Source: Nitrospira sp. MA-1
GTDB taxonomy: Bacteria > Nitrospirota > Nitrospiria > Nitrospirales > UBA8639
Direction: 5' to 3'
DNA: 64,000 nt
Assembly: GCA_032139905.1 (NCBI GenBank)
Contig: JAQJDB010000007.1
Location: forward strand, 248,001 to 312,000
Numbering within the stretch: position 1 is the first letter of the stretch; each line of letters begins with the position of its first letter. Under the pieces are notes generated by a model. The model saw only the letters and a program-made list of their open reading frames with translations. It did no database searches and was not told where the DNA came from. This document shows, piece after piece, positions 35,811-45,563 of the stretch. The position numbers and the translations under genes are program-made.

Positions 35811-36479
35811 ATGATCCGACCATGTTTCGCGGTTGATATTGATAATGTCTTAGGCTGCGCGGAGCCGGAAGTGCAGCGGTTGTTTCAGGAATTGACCGGG
35901 AGGTTATGGCCTGTGGGTCTGTATGGGAGTGCTGGTGGATTAGATGCAAGTCAATTAGCGCCTGAGCTTCTTGAGGAAATTTTCTCCAGGTTTCACCAGG
36001 AGTCTATCCCACGTTTACCGCTGTTTCCTGGGGCAAAGCTGGCCTTGACACTCATCCATCGTCGTTATCGGATTATCATCGTGACGGCCCGGCGTCCGTA
36101 TTCTCGACCCCAAACTCTTCGTTGGTTAGAGGAGCATGGTCTTCCTTTTGATGCGCTGTATCACACCGAAGAGAAAACCGACATTCCCGAATCGATAACA
36201 GCCGCGATTGACGATCACCCTCATCATATTCAGGCCTATCGTGCTCTCGACAGACAAGTTTTTGTCATGGATCAACCCTGGAATCGTGGAATTCCCCATG
36301 CCGATGTTATTCGTGTGACCGGCTGGGATGCGCTCCTGCAGTGGTTGCATTTCCGACAACTCCAGCAATTGCCAAAAAAATTTCCGGAGACTCCTTCCTT
36401 TCGACAGTTGTTCTCCTCTCATCTCAATGTTCCTTCCTTGACGGCGGTGGGTGTTTCGACGGAATCCGCAAAACCATAA
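35811..36479 (+). CDS. HAD-superfamily hydrolase, 5'-nucleotidase-like
   Basis: A 222-residue HAD phosphatase. Motif I is FAVDIDNVLG, motif II VTARRPYSR and motif IV AAIDDHPHH, followed by VFVMDQPWNRG, the pattern of NT5C-type 5'(3')-deoxyribonucleotidases. The substrate is unproven. GGAG lies 9 bases upstream of the ATG. It stands between the S16-like gene and a response regulator, all on the plus strand with gaps of 130-220 bases. Confidence 0.8.
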   Translation: MIRPCFAVDIDNVLGCAEPEVQRLFQELTGRLWPVGLYGSAGGLDASQLAPELLEEIFSRFHQESIPRLPLFPGAKLALTLIHRRYRIIIVTARRPYSRPQTLRWLEEHGLPFDALYHTEEKTDIPESITAAIDDHPHHIQAYRALDRQVFVMDQPWNRGIPHADVIRVTGWDALLQWLHFRQLQQLPKKFPETPSFRQLFSSHLNVPSLTAVGVSTESAKP

Positions 36480-36607
36480 AAGTGGGATTGTAGGTTATGC
36501 AGGAAAGGTTTTTTGAAAATTGCCGATAGAGGTCAGTGGTTCTTTGTTATTGGGAATCGGTATTTTCCCTCACAAAATCTCTCGTTTAGTCAATTCAAGG
36601 AATATTC

Positions 36608-37093
36608 ATGATGACTCTGCCTATCCATACGGTTCTGCTTGTTGATGATAATCCCGATGACTGCGAAATTGTGAGAGAGGCATGGGACGAAATCACGCTT
36701 GGACAAGAATTGCGGTGTGTGAATGATGGCACCGAATTGCTGGATTACTTATACCGCCGTGGCCTCTTTTCAAGGCGAGAATGTGCGCCACGCCCCAGTG
36801 TGATTCTCCTGGATTTAAATATGCCTCACATGACCGGAGGGGAAGTTCTCACTGAAATCAAGAAGAATCCATCTCTGGCATGTATCCCCATTGTGGTGTT
36901 GACCACGTCGATTGCTCCAAAGGATATCTGTTCCACCGCCGGTATGGGGGTGAATGGATACATGCAAAAACCCAATTCCTATGCCGGGTATATCCAGATG
37001 TTTGTCAATTTGAGAAAGCACTGGGCGGAAGTCCTAAAACAGCCATTGACGGGACGTGGTGGGAATTGCTCTTCCAATGTCGCCTGGTGTTGA
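36608..37093 (+). CDS. Single-domain response regulator (Rcp1-like)
   Basis: A 161-residue stand-alone receiver. The acidic pair is in VLLVDDNPDD, the phospho-accepting Asp in ILLDLNMPHMTGGE, the Thr in VLTTS and the Lys in YMQKPNSY. Stand-alone receivers of this Rcp1/CheY-like kind usually pair with multi-PAS or phytochrome-like kinases. No output domain is present and no kinase gene is adjacent. ATG 36608 or 36611 may be used. Confidence 0.88.
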   Translation: MMTLPIHTVLLVDDNPDDCEIVREAWDEITLGQELRCVNDGTELLDYLYRRGLFSRRECAPRPSVILLDLNMPHMTGGEVLTEIKKNPSLACIPIVVLTTSIAPKDICSTAGMGVNGYMQKPNSYAGYIQMFVNLRKHWAEVLKQPLTGRGGNCSSNVAWC

Positions 37094-37532
37094 AAGTCGG
37101 TGTTGTGCCGTATTCGCCATTATCCCAGACAAACTTTGGTGTCTTTTCTTTTTTCTCTCTTCCATCCGTGTGGGCGTTCACGTTTTAGATTGGTCTTTCC
37201 GTTCCTCTAGTCATGGCCTGGTACGTGAAGAATCTTGAACGGAAAGGAACGCATTAAGGGCACTTCATAAGACCGCTTTCTCCTCTTTTGGTTGTTCGCA
37301 CTCTTCTTTTCGGTGTGCCCGGTTTTCACTACTTCTGAGCCAAAATAAAGGGCATGAATGTACGCTATGCCGGGATAAGTGTTTTCTGGTTTCTCTCCCC
37401 CTTAAGTTCCCTCCTCAATAACCGACACTATTCTATATTGACTGCCGAGTAGTGATAACGGGAGATCCACCTGTGTATTCATCTATCCAGGGATCCTCTG
37501 ATTATTCATTGCGATTGAAAACCTTGAGGACA
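37094..37532. other. Intergenic region without a recognised gene
   Basis: The short open frames seen on either strand have no coding character I trust. The promoter for the following gene is presumably here. Confidence 0.4.
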
Positions 37533-38411
37533 ATGGGAAATTCTATGAAAACACTTTTTGGCTTGACGGGCGCAGTTGTCATGTTGGGAACAACACTGTT
37601 GACGACAAGTTTGGCCTTTGAGGCATCTGAATATTTGATATTGACCCGTCACCGGGATTCCAATGGTCATTTACTGGCGGGGCCAACTCACCACCAACCG
37701 CAACCATCCGTGATTCAAAAAACGGTCGTTCCTGCTCAACCCCAGACTTTTGAACGGCGAAGTACGGAGTGGGGAATGAATGCTCAGGAGGTAAAACTCA
37801 ATGAACCGGTGCAGCCAGTTTGGGAACTCCAATCTCCGGTATTGGAGCCTTATGAGCAACGTGTAGGGTATCGTCGTCAAATCGAAGAAATTGATGCGTC
37901 GTTAACCTACACATTTTATGAAGATCAACTTGCTCAGGCGAATTATCTCTTTGAACCAAAACATGATGATGCTGTGGACTATGTGCAAGATTTTCATACG
38001 GTGAAAGATTGGATAACCCAGTCCTATGGTATGCCGACGTCGTTTCAAGAAATCTGGTTAGATTCGTTGTACCAATATGATCAAAGTCTTTGGGGACAAG
38101 CCCTGCTTCGTGGCCATTTGAAGATGGTGGCGGAATGGCGGAACGAGACTACAAATATTACTCTCATATTAGACGGTGGAGAGGATACGATAGGGTTGAT
38201 GGCTGATTTCGATAGCGTGGCAATTATCGCTCCCGCTCCTATGGAAGCCAGGATAATTGAGGGAAATCCTATTGTGGAAGACGTCTCCATTGGGGAAAGC
38301 TCTGTCAGGGATGAGCATTCATTGGAAGCTCCGCCAATGGAAGCTCTGCCAGTTGAAAAGATGCCGACCGAATCCATATCCCCAGAACAATACCCGGACA
38401 CGAAGTTATAA
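37533..38411 (+). CDS. Exported protein of unknown function with Pro/Glu-rich tail
   Basis: A protein of about 292 residues. ATG 37533 is preceded by GAGGACA; the frame opens at 37452. An N-terminal signal peptide (LFGLTGAVVMLGTTLLTTSLAF) is followed by a soluble domain with YTFYEDQLAQANYLFE and WITQSYGMP, reminiscent of small periplasmic proteins measuring file-like features, but I cannot name a family. The C-terminal 70 residues contain imperfect repeats around EAPPMEALPVEKMPTE. A strong terminator follows. Confidence 0.7.
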   Translation: MGNSMKTLFGLTGAVVMLGTTLLTTSLAFEASEYLILTRHRDSNGHLLAGPTHHQPQPSVIQKTVVPAQPQTFERRSTEWGMNAQEVKLNEPVQPVWELQSPVLEPYEQRVGYRRQIEEIDASLTYTFYEDQLAQANYLFEPKHDDAVDYVQDFHTVKDWITQSYGMPTSFQEIWLDSLYQYDQSLWGQALLRGHLKMVAEWRNETTNITLILDGGEDTIGLMADFDSVAIIAPAPMEARIIEGNPIVEDVSIGESSVRDEHSLEAPPMEALPVEKMPTESISPEQYPDTKL

Positions 38412-38458
38412 ATCTCTCGTCAATTTTTCAGTTTATTTGAAATACCCATTTTTTTTGG

Positions 38459-38486
38459 GGAGGAGGCCATGCCTCCTCCTTTTTTT
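38459..38486 (+). terminator. Rho-independent terminator
   Basis: A perfect 9-bp stem GGAGGAGGC-CAT-GCCTCCTCC is followed by seven T. It lies about 47 bases after the stop of the preceding exported-protein gene. Confidence 0.93.
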
Positions 38487-38630
38487 ATTTATAGATATTG
38501 AATCGCGTTGGTATGGCTCCCCGGATTTCTTAGGTTGTCCTAAGCTTTAGGAGTTAATGGTGTGCTTGAAGAATCCGGCCTCTCCGGGAAATTAGTAGCG
38601 AGGGTGAGTTTGTGTTTAGGAGAGAGCGCA

Positions 38631-39239
38631 TTACCAATATCCAAATGGGTAATACGGATAAAAGCGGCCATATCCACCCCAGTACGGGTATGCATAGGGG
38701 TAAAAAAATGGTGAAGGATAAGGTCCATACCGGTGGTATTCAGAAGAATACGCTGGCCAGATTTTGAAATGTTTTATGAGGAGAGTGGGATAGGTATATA
38801 TGTCTTCATCGAGACTCCGTTGGACAGAGCCGGATAATTCTCCTGCCAAGGTGATCCGGCTTCCGGGAGGGACTGTGGCAGGATCTAAAAATTTCTGCTG
38901 TTCCGCAATAAACCGTCCTTCGGATTGAGTGAGTTCAGTTGTTGGCTCCTCCTCAGTGATGAGGGGCAATTGAAGGATCGTGAGTTGAGTTCTGTCTTCT
39001 AAGCGTTTTGCCGCCAGGATTTGCCCTCCCAGTATAACCAGTTTTCCCTTGAAGCTGTCCGGGTCATTTTTAATGCGCGGAAACATTAATCCTGGCTCAA
39101 TGTGTTCTGCCAGGTCAGGAGGAAGAGAGTTTTTGTAGGAGGTAGAGCATCCGGCACAAATGGCTGCGAGCGAAAAAAGGAAAACTAGTTTATAGCGAAA
39201 AATAACACGTGAAAGTCTACTGGTCCTGTAGTAGGTCAT
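38631..39239 (-). CDS. slp: Slp-family outer-membrane lipoprotein
   Basis: A 202-residue lipoprotein with signal and lipobox (FLFSLAAICAGC). The Slp domain shows SFKGKLVILGGQILAAKRLED (in part), TQLTILQLPL, GRFIAEQQKFLDPATVPPG (in part) and RITLAGELSGS. Slp-type proteins are stress-linked lipoproteins of the outer membrane. The C-terminal 35 residues are strikingly Tyr/Pro/Gly-rich (YPYAYPYWGGYGRFYPYYPF). GGAG precedes the ATG by about 5 bases. Confidence 0.85.
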   Translation of the reverse strand: MTYYRTSRLSRVIFRYKLVFLFSLAAICAGCSTSYKNSLPPDLAEHIEPGLMFPRIKNDPDSFKGKLVILGGQILAAKRLEDRTQLTILQLPLITEEEPTTELTQSEGRFIAEQQKFLDPATVPPGSRITLAGELSGSVQRSLDEDIYTYPTLLIKHFKIWPAYSSEYHRYGPYPSPFFYPYAYPYWGGYGRFYPYYPFGYW

Positions 39240-39716
39240 TTTGCTCCTTCATCATCTTATTACAGGATATTCCTCCATGATCAAGAGATGCAAATTAAAC
39301 AGATACCTCAGATGATCCGGTCGACCCGAAAGGTTTTTTTTTGTAAACACGACTGGCTCCATTTCCCCCAGATGTGATCTCAGGCTGGTTCCTCCATGGT
39401 GACTATACCCTCCGGCTCGTTTACTCAATCTTTGTTCTGTCCTGCTTGTAAAGGAGGGGGGGCGCCAGGGAGTTCTGAGGTATCGTTAGGAATTCTGGGA
39501 TAGCCATGGGTATGATGTCATCATGGACTGTTAAAGGCAGGTCAAAACGATAAATATTCTGGAGTATCGAATAATGCAATTATCATGAGAAGATAAGGAA
39601 TATGCGGGGTGTGGCACTTTTGGTTCGGTCCTTCCAGATGGAAGACTGGATTTGGCTTAAATAAAAAACCGAATGACTGTTGTTTCTCATTCTTGGTCGT
39701 GAATCGCTCTCAGCAA
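39240..39716. other. Intergenic region without a recognised gene
   Basis: Nothing convincing on either strand. A run of nine T near 39336 and AT-rich tracts near 39550 may belong to the slp promoter region on the minus strand. Confidence 0.4.
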
Positions 39717-40040
39717 TCAAGGCTTCTTTTTGGGTGTGGAAAATGTGATCTCGGTCGCAACCCAGTCACGGTTATCAGGGACTCCCTTTTTTGAAACTTC
39801 GGCCACGAGTCGGTCCCCAACCTGCGGTCGGGCATGTTCTACATGAATGCCATTTTGTTGAAACGTAATTTTAGGGTGAAAGGCAAGGGTCAGGGTTTCT
39901 CCTTTTGGGGTTGTGACTACCACATGGTCATTTCCCGATTCCGTGACGGTTCCCATGACATGAGCGGCATCGCCGTGTGCCCAGGCGGGAGCAGTCAGAA
40001 ACATGGAGCACAGAATGGCTAGAATACTGAAATATTTCAT
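39717..40040 (-). CDS. Small periplasmic beta-strand protein, paralogue of the one at 55112-55426
   Basis: A 107-residue exported protein. ATG 40040 has AAGGAG upstream, and the signal ends in TAPAWA. The mature part (HVMGTVTESGNDHVVVTTPKG; FQQNGIHVEHARPQVGDRLV, in part) resembles small OB/DUF5666-like domains. The stretch GTVTE...VVTTPKGE...G..RLVAE recurs in the paralogue. The His-containing N-terminus (AHGDAAH) may bind metal. It lies directly downstream of the cytochrome c gene on the same strand with a 25-base gap. Confidence 0.75.
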   Translation of the reverse strand: MKYFSILAILCSMFLTAPAWAHGDAAHVMGTVTESGNDHVVVTTPKGETLTLAFHPKITFQQNGIHVEHARPQVGDRLVAEVSKKGVPDNRDWVATEITFSTPKKKP

Positions 40041-40065
40041 GATGACAACTCCTTGGATGATAAAA

Positions 40066-40671
40066 TCAATGGTGGTGCTCCTGGGGTACCACATCTTCTC
40101 CTGATAAAAATTGATCAAGGGCTTCTTGTTGCTCCCGTTCTGCGCGGGTAAGAGGGTTATATTGTTTCATCTCTGCGATTTCTTCAGGAGTGATATCGGG
40201 GAAATGTCGAATAAGGTGAACTAATTTCCAACTGTCGAGATCTTCCTCCGGCGGACCTTTCCCCCAGGCCGGCATTCCGGTAAATCGAATGCCGTAATGA
40301 ATGACATAAAACAATTCGCCATCAGCCATCGCTTGAATGGCTGTGTCTCTGAGGTCAGGAACAGGAGGATAGAAATTCGGACCCATATGTGTTTTTCCAC
40401 TTCCATCATTGGCGTGGCAGGTGGCGCAGTGATCGGCAAAATGATGCCGAGCTTCCCCTAGTGCTTCAGAAGAATGGGGGACCGGGTTCGTCATCTTAAG
40501 GAAGTGGCTGGGGGTGGCTAGATGGCGAATAAATCTGGCCGCTTTCACTTCCCACTCGGGCGGAGTGGATTTGGCGGAAAACGTCCCAGGTAACAACCAG
40601 AGCGCCGCCAATGTAGACCCGACCAAGAAGAGAAGAACAATAATGAAAAATACTTTAATTCGTTTAAACAT
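40066..40671 (-). CDS. Membrane-anchored c-type cytochrome
   Basis: A 201-residue protein with one N-terminal helix (FFIIVLLFLVGSTLAALWLL) and a single haem-binding CATCH motif (CxxCH) near residue 85. The distal Met is probably in GIRFTGMPAWG. The C-terminus ends in HHH. The domain faces the periplasm and would shuttle electrons; the partner is unknown. It precedes the small periplasmic gene on the minus strand, likely in one operon. Confidence 0.88.
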   Translation of the reverse strand: MFKRIKVFFIIVLLFLVGSTLAALWLLPGTFSAKSTPPEWEVKAARFIRHLATPSHFLKMTNPVPHSSEALGEARHHFADHCATCHANDGSGKTHMGPNFYPPVPDLRDTAIQAMADGELFYVIHYGIRFTGMPAWGKGPPEEDLDSWKLVHLIRHFPDITPEEIAEMKQYNPLTRAEREQQEALDQFLSGEDVVPQEHHH

Positions 40672-40866
40672 AATCAGTTAGATGATTTTATTGTACCTGT
40701 TCGGAGAATTTTTTCACAAGTCAAATGAACAGTTCACCATCAGAGGACGCATTTTTCTGTTTGGTGAAGGGGATGAAATTGGGTAGGATGGTCCAGTGTC
40801 TTGGGTGAAGACATTGTGGAATGAAATATTCTTATTCCTTCTCAATGGACCAATCATCTTTATTGG

Positions 40867-42450
40867 ATGGCTATGACTTCTTCTCCGTTGATCAAATCCC
40901 TGAAGAAACCGGAATGCTATTCACACCCCGTGAGTGGGGTCACATTGGTGGAAACACACATTTCATGGGTGTTCCTAACTGGTCAGTATGTCTACAAAAT
41001 TAAAAAACCCGTGTTGTTTTCCTTCGTTGATTTTTCGACACTTGAAAAACGGAGGTGGTTTTGTGAAGAAGAGGTTCGTCTCAACAGACGGTTAGCCCCA
41101 CAGCTGTATCTGGGGGTGGTCCCCATTACTGGGTCCCCATCAAATCCTCGCATTGATGGGGATGGGAACCCTTTTGAATGGGCGGTCAAAATGAAACAAT
41201 TTCCTCCCGATCAAGAATTTCACAAACTCCTTGAGACAGGCAATCTTGATGAATCTGTGATAAGTCAACTCGCCATAGATATTGGAACATTCCATGGCCG
41301 GATCGATTCCTCAGGAGATACCTTTCCCTATGGAAAGCCGGATATGGTATGGCGACCTATCGCAGAGTGCTTCGAGGACATTCCACTTGCAGCCCTCCCT
41401 GAGCGTATTCAATTCTGTATGAAGGATATCAAGGAATGGACTAACCGGGAATGGACGCGATTGAGACCATTGTTACGAGGGCGCAAATCATCCGGGCAGA
41501 TTCGAGAATGTCATGGTGATCTTCATTTAGGAAATATTTCCCTATTTGAGGGCCGGACCTGTGTGTTTGATGCCTTGGAATTTAAGCCGGGGTTGCGTTG
41601 GATTGATGTTATTAGTGAAGTCGCATTTTTGGTCATGGATTTAGAGAGCAAGGATCGAGTGGATTTGGCATATTGGTTTTTGAACTGTTATCTGGAAGTG
41701 ACTGGTGACTATGCCGGGATGAGTGTGTTCCGGTTGTATGAAGTTTATCGGGCACTTGTTCGAGCTAAAGTGGCAGGCTTGCGTCTGGCTCAGGTGGAGC
41801 CAGGAAGCCCGGTAGGGGATGATTTCCTTGAAGAAATAATCAGATACGTGGAGCTGGCTAATCGATTGGTGATGTCTGCTCCTCCAATATTGATGCTAAT
41901 GCATGGAGTATCCGGGACCGGGAAGACGACCGTCTCCACTGAAGTGATGAATGCATTGGGTGCAGTGCGCGTGCGATCCGATGTGGAACGTAAACGGATC
42001 TATGCCGAACAATGTAAAAAAGTCGTAGATCAGGGAGCTTCCATGAGCTTATACGCGCCAGCTATGACTCATGCAACCTATGATCGGTTATGGAATCTTG
42101 CGAACGGCATGTTACAGGCGGGCTATCCGGTCGTTGTGGATGCCACATTCCTTGATGGCGCACAAAGGCAGTCATTCTTCCGACTCGCTCATGAACGTCA
42201 TGTGTCTGTTGTCATCTTGGACGTCTGGGCGCCGGATGAGGTGTTGGCGGAGCGAATAGCATGTCGAGCTAAACAACGGACCGATGCCTCTGATGCAACG
42301 ATTAGAGTTATGGAACAGCAAAGGACCAAAGAGGATCCTTTAACTGAACTTGAACAAGACACTGCTATTCACCTGGATTCGACTGATTTACCAACAGTTA
42401 GATCGACGATAGAGAGTCTTATTAAACAACGAAGGAAGGCTGCAGATTAA
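40867..42450 (+). CDS. Aminoglycoside-phosphotransferase-like kinase fused to a P-loop kinase
   Basis: A 527-residue two-domain protein of the COG2187/COG0645 type. The N-terminal part has a kinase-like fold (VYKIKKPVLFSFVDFSTLEK, in part; CHGDLHLGNI as catalytic loop; FDALEFKPGLRWIDV). The C-terminal part is a gluconate-kinase-like P-loop domain (MHGVSGTGKTTVSTE; VRVRSDVERKRIY; VVDATFLDGAQRQ). The substrate is unknown. No clear ribosome binding site was seen, so the start is uncertain by a few codons. Confidence 0.85.
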   Translation: MAMTSSPLIKSLKKPECYSHPVSGVTLVETHISWVFLTGQYVYKIKKPVLFSFVDFSTLEKRRWFCEEEVRLNRRLAPQLYLGVVPITGSPSNPRIDGDGNPFEWAVKMKQFPPDQEFHKLLETGNLDESVISQLAIDIGTFHGRIDSSGDTFPYGKPDMVWRPIAECFEDIPLAALPERIQFCMKDIKEWTNREWTRLRPLLRGRKSSGQIRECHGDLHLGNISLFEGRTCVFDALEFKPGLRWIDVISEVAFLVMDLESKDRVDLAYWFLNCYLEVTGDYAGMSVFRLYEVYRALVRAKVAGLRLAQVEPGSPVGDDFLEEIIRYVELANRLVMSAPPILMLMHGVSGTGKTTVSTEVMNALGAVRVRSDVERKRIYAEQCKKVVDQGASMSLYAPAMTHATYDRLWNLANGMLQAGYPVVVDATFLDGAQRQSFFRLAHERHVSVVILDVWAPDEVLAERIACRAKQRTDASDATIRVMEQQRTKEDPLTELEQDTAIHLDSTDLPTVRSTIESLIKQRRKAAD

Positions 42451-42574
42451 AGCCAAAACCGTGAAGGGGGTGTTGACTTCGCCTGAATCCTTGCAAGTCT
42501 GTCTAACAGGTTGGCGGCTATTAAATCTAAACGTACACGCTGCGGAATTCTGAACAGAATCCTGGCACCATATA

Positions 42575-43153
42575 TTAAAAAATCGCTTGACTGAACAAGG
42601 TCACACTATTCCCCAGGTTGCCTGCCCCCCATCCAAATTGAGTAGCGAGTGCCCCTATGGGGGTTATTGGATCATGTTCATAATAGACTTTTAGGACGGT
42701 AAATTGTTGTACCGTTGCACCGGTACCGGGAACATACACCAAATAGTCAAAAAGATTTTGCGGTAAATCACAGTTTGGAAGCGCTGGAGCTGCCACGCCG
42801 GAGCCGTTAAATCCTCCCTGCTCAACGACTGTACAGGTAGGGTTATTGTTCGCCACGGTTCCGGCCGTAATTTGGGCTAGGTAAATATGATATTTGGATG
42901 GTTGATTTTTGAAATCCAGGGCATTGTCGGTCGAGCCGAGAAGATCCATCATGTTCTGGTTGGTCGTCAGGTTTCGGGAGGCTAAGCTTGCGCCCTCTCT
43001 TGCGAGCTGTGTGAGCGAGTTGCGTTCGTTGATGAGGCTTCCGTATTCGACAATACCAAAGGCGACGAAGAGGAAAATCATGAGGGAAAAGGCAAGCTCG
43101 ATAGAAGCGGTTCCCCGTTCATTTCTCACTGTTCGTAACAATGATGCCATCAT
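42575..43153 (-). CDS. tadE: TadE-like minor pilin/assembly protein (last gene of tadGEE operon)
   Basis: A 192-residue protein with a TadE-type N-terminus: RNERGTASIELAFSLMIFLF, then GIVEYGSLINERNSLTQLAREGA (in part). One membrane helix is followed by a periplasmic domain. TadE proteins carry a prepilin-like leader and assist pilus assembly. The start overlaps the previous gene by 4 bases (ATGA), so translation is coupled. Confidence 0.87.
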   Translation of the reverse strand: MMASLLRTVRNERGTASIELAFSLMIFLFVAFGIVEYGSLINERNSLTQLAREGASLASRNLTTNQNMMDLLGSTDNALDFKNQPSKYHIYLAQITAGTVANNNPTCTVVEQGGFNGSGVAAPALPNCDLPQNLFDYLVYVPGTGATVQQFTVLKVYYEHDPITPIGALATQFGWGAGNLGNSVTLFSQAIF

Positions 43154-43686
43154 GATCCGCCTCCTAAGATGAAATTTTCATTGCGGTAGGTCCCCTCGGA
43201 GGACATGACCATGGAGTCTCCTGCCCCAAAAAAACCGCCGATCAATTGGGTGAAAAATTGATGGGTGAAATTGACTCTGACCCGCATAAATGCGCCGGCA
43301 CCGCCGGCACTTGCCGTTCCCACAACGGCTGGATCATCAGGATCGGTCCAATCGGCATCGACGGGAAAAATGAAAATGTTTGACGAGTCGATATCCATGA
43401 CTGCTGCGGCACTTTGTTGAATCGCTTGTTTAATTGAGTCTTCACGGGATAAGGCATTTCCATTACCATCGACTGAAGTCGCGCCAACGGTTCCAATACG
43501 AATGCCCTCTCTAACTGCAGAAGTGAGAGTATTCTGGTGCACGAAAAACCAACCCATTTCCGCTACCGCGAAGAGTGCGGTGAGAAATACCAGCATGGTT
43601 GCTCCCACTTCCACGACCGTGATTCCCGATTCCGTCTGGCATGGAGACATCAATTTCTGAAAAGACCTGATCAAGCTCTTCATTGG
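43150..43686 (-). CDS. tadE: TadE-like minor pilin/assembly protein
   Basis: A 178-residue protein with the TadE pattern: ESGITVVEVGATMLVFLTAL, then FAVAEMGWFFVHQNTLTSAV and REGIRIGTVG. ATG 43686 has GGAGG about 9 bases upstream and is preferred over 43701. It lies between the tadG-like and second tadE-like genes and is probably co-transcribed. This copy is intact, unlike the tadE at 2685-3083. Confidence 0.87.
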   Translation of the reverse strand, partial: PMKSLIRSFQKLMSPCQTESGITVVEVGATMLVFLTALFAVAEMGWFFVHQNTLTSAVREGIRIGTVGATSVDGNGNALSREDSIKQAIQQSAAAVMDIDSSNIFIFPVDADWTDPDDPAVVGTASAGGAGAFMRVRVNFTHQFFTQLIGGFFGAGDSMVMSSEGTYRNENFILGGGS

Positions 43687-43760
43687 GGAATCCTCCTGCA
43701 TGTAGCCCTATCATCCCAGTCACGCGAGTTGTGTTCACCATCCTGTGGCATCGGGGTTGC

Positions 43761-45080
43761 TTAACTAATAAGGACAAGTTTGAGAATATTGGCAATTTGT
43801 TGGAAGATTCCTTCAAGTTCTGAAGAATCAGGGGTATAATAGACAAATTTTGGCCCACTGGAGAGAGCACTCAAGAAATTTTGGTCTATATTCCCCAAGC
43901 CGATGGTATAAATTTCAATTCCGTTATTTTTGATGGCCTGGGAATTGTCTATGGCCATTTGACGAACCAGGTAGTTCACATAGTCTCCCAAGGGAGTGGG
44001 ATTGGTTATGGTGCATTGTTCAGGGTTCAACCCGGTAGTTGGGCCGAAGCTATTCAGTCCATATGAGCTATCTTGGAAAATGTACCATTTGACCGAATAA
44101 TATAACTGGCCACTAATGTTTTTCTGGGGACAAGCCGTACCCGATTTTTTCCCATCTCCGGTATAAGTGATTTTAATTGAATTCTCATAGGATGCCTGTG
44201 GATTGGGATACCCCATAGAACCATAAACATTGACATAGCCTCCGTCCAAAGCCGCCACTCCATCATAATTTACCCCTTCATGTTTAAACTGGCCTCGGAA
44301 GGCTGATGGATTTCCATCCGAGAAAAAAATGACAACTTGTTTGGTGCGTTCATTTGCGGGAACGCCGGATTGATCGGACCAAGGCAGGGTCAGGGCTTGG
44401 GCTAACGCATCTTCGGCATTGGTCCCTCCAGCAGCAGCCAATCCGTTAATGGCTGAAGTCATGGGGGAGACGTACCCATGGTCCATAGCAAAGGGTTTTT
44501 GGACTCCTGTGGCAAAGGTCAACAAGGCGAATCGATTATCGGCTTGTTGATCAGTGAAGTTTTCGACAAAGCTCTTGGCCCCATCTTTCAGATCGCTGAT
44601 GGGGCTGCCTGCCATTGATCCCGAAATATCTAGAACTAACGCGATTTCCGCGTTACGAAGTTTGGCGGATCCGTCCGCAGCGATAGCGGTAGTGTCATGA
44701 CCTCCCCCAACCACTCTCGAGAGTGAATTGATGGAATTCGTCGAGCCTTGCACTGAAACCTTACCGTTTCCGTCGTCGGTCACTACGAATGTAGGTGTGT
44801 CAGTTCCCAATAGTCCGGGAGGAAAGTTGGCTTGAGCCACTTGTTGGACAAACCCGTGAAGGTCAGAAATATTGGGATTGTTCACATTTTTGGCTCCCGC
44901 AAAGGCGGCTCCATCGATCGCTTTACTCATTTCTCCCTGGATGGCATACCACCGTCCAACTTCAATACCCAGGGCTGCAAATCCAAATAGGGCCACAACA
45001 GCAATGCCTGTAATCAGGATGTATGCACCTTGTTGGTTTCGTAACGGATTCTGTAACCCTTTGATTGAATTGCGTCCCAT
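43761..45080 (-). CDS. tadG: TadG-like protein with von Willebrand A domain
   Basis: A 439-residue protein. The N-terminal TadE/G-type membrane segment is NQQGAYILITGIAVVALFGFAALGIEVG (in part), followed by AIQGEMSKAIDGAAFAGAKN. A vWA domain starts near residue 145 with the MIDAS motif LVLDISGSMAG (DxSxS). ATG 45080 has AGGAG upstream. TadG proteins link the pilus to the envelope. This is the intact counterpart of the broken gene at 3163-4252 and heads the tadG-tadE-tadE operon. Confidence 0.9.
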   Translation of the reverse strand: MGRNSIKGLQNPLRNQQGAYILITGIAVVALFGFAALGIEVGRWYAIQGEMSKAIDGAAFAGAKNVNNPNISDLHGFVQQVAQANFPPGLLGTDTPTFVVTDDGNGKVSVQGSTNSINSLSRVVGGGHDTTAIAADGSAKLRNAEIALVLDISGSMAGSPISDLKDGAKSFVENFTDQQADNRFALLTFATGVQKPFAMDHGYVSPMTSAINGLAAAGGTNAEDALAQALTLPWSDQSGVPANERTKQVVIFFSDGNPSAFRGQFKHEGVNYDGVAALDGGYVNVYGSMGYPNPQASYENSIKITYTGDGKKSGTACPQKNISGQLYYSVKWYIFQDSSYGLNSFGPTTGLNPEQCTITNPTPLGDYVNYLVRQMAIDNSQAIKNNGIEIYTIGLGNIDQNFLSALSSGPKFVYYTPDSSELEGIFQQIANILKLVLIS

Positions 45081-45273
45081 TTTCCGTATCTCCTGGATAA
45101 AAGGATCAATAACCTCACAAACCTCACACCAACTCATTCATTTCTCGCTGATTCAGCGCGGAGGTTCTTTGGTAGGAGAATATCGACTGATTATTGAAAA
45201 ACTTGCCGATTGGAAATGTTCTACAAATGGCTAGTTTTCCTCATTTTTTGTGTAGTTGTTATCGAAAGAATGT

Positions 45274-45303
45274 CCTTCCCGAACATTACGGGAAGGTTTT
45301 TTT
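45274..45303 (+). terminator. Terminator-like hairpin on the plus strand without an obvious gene
   Basis: A perfect 8-bp stem CCTTCCCG-AACATTA-CGGGAAGG is followed by seven T. On the plus strand nothing recognised ends here: the neighbours on both sides are minus-strand genes. It could end an antisense or small RNA starting within the tadG leader, or act as a barrier. Confidence 0.65.
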
Positions 45304-45563
45304 GGACAAAAACGTTGGCATTCCGCCCTTAAGCAAAGCCTAAATGTGATCAGCGGGTTCCAGGCGTGAATTAAAAGGCATGGAGGGAGAAGATGAAACA
45401 GCATCGAATAAGGTTTCAGGGGCTGAAAGTATCAAGGAGCGAAGCCTCTGAGCTAGTGAGGAAGAATATGGAAGCACTAATAAAATGGAGTGGATATCAA
45501 ATTGATCGGTTGGGGAGGTCTTGAAGAAGAAATCGAGGATTTCTTTGAACCGATGGGGATGAT

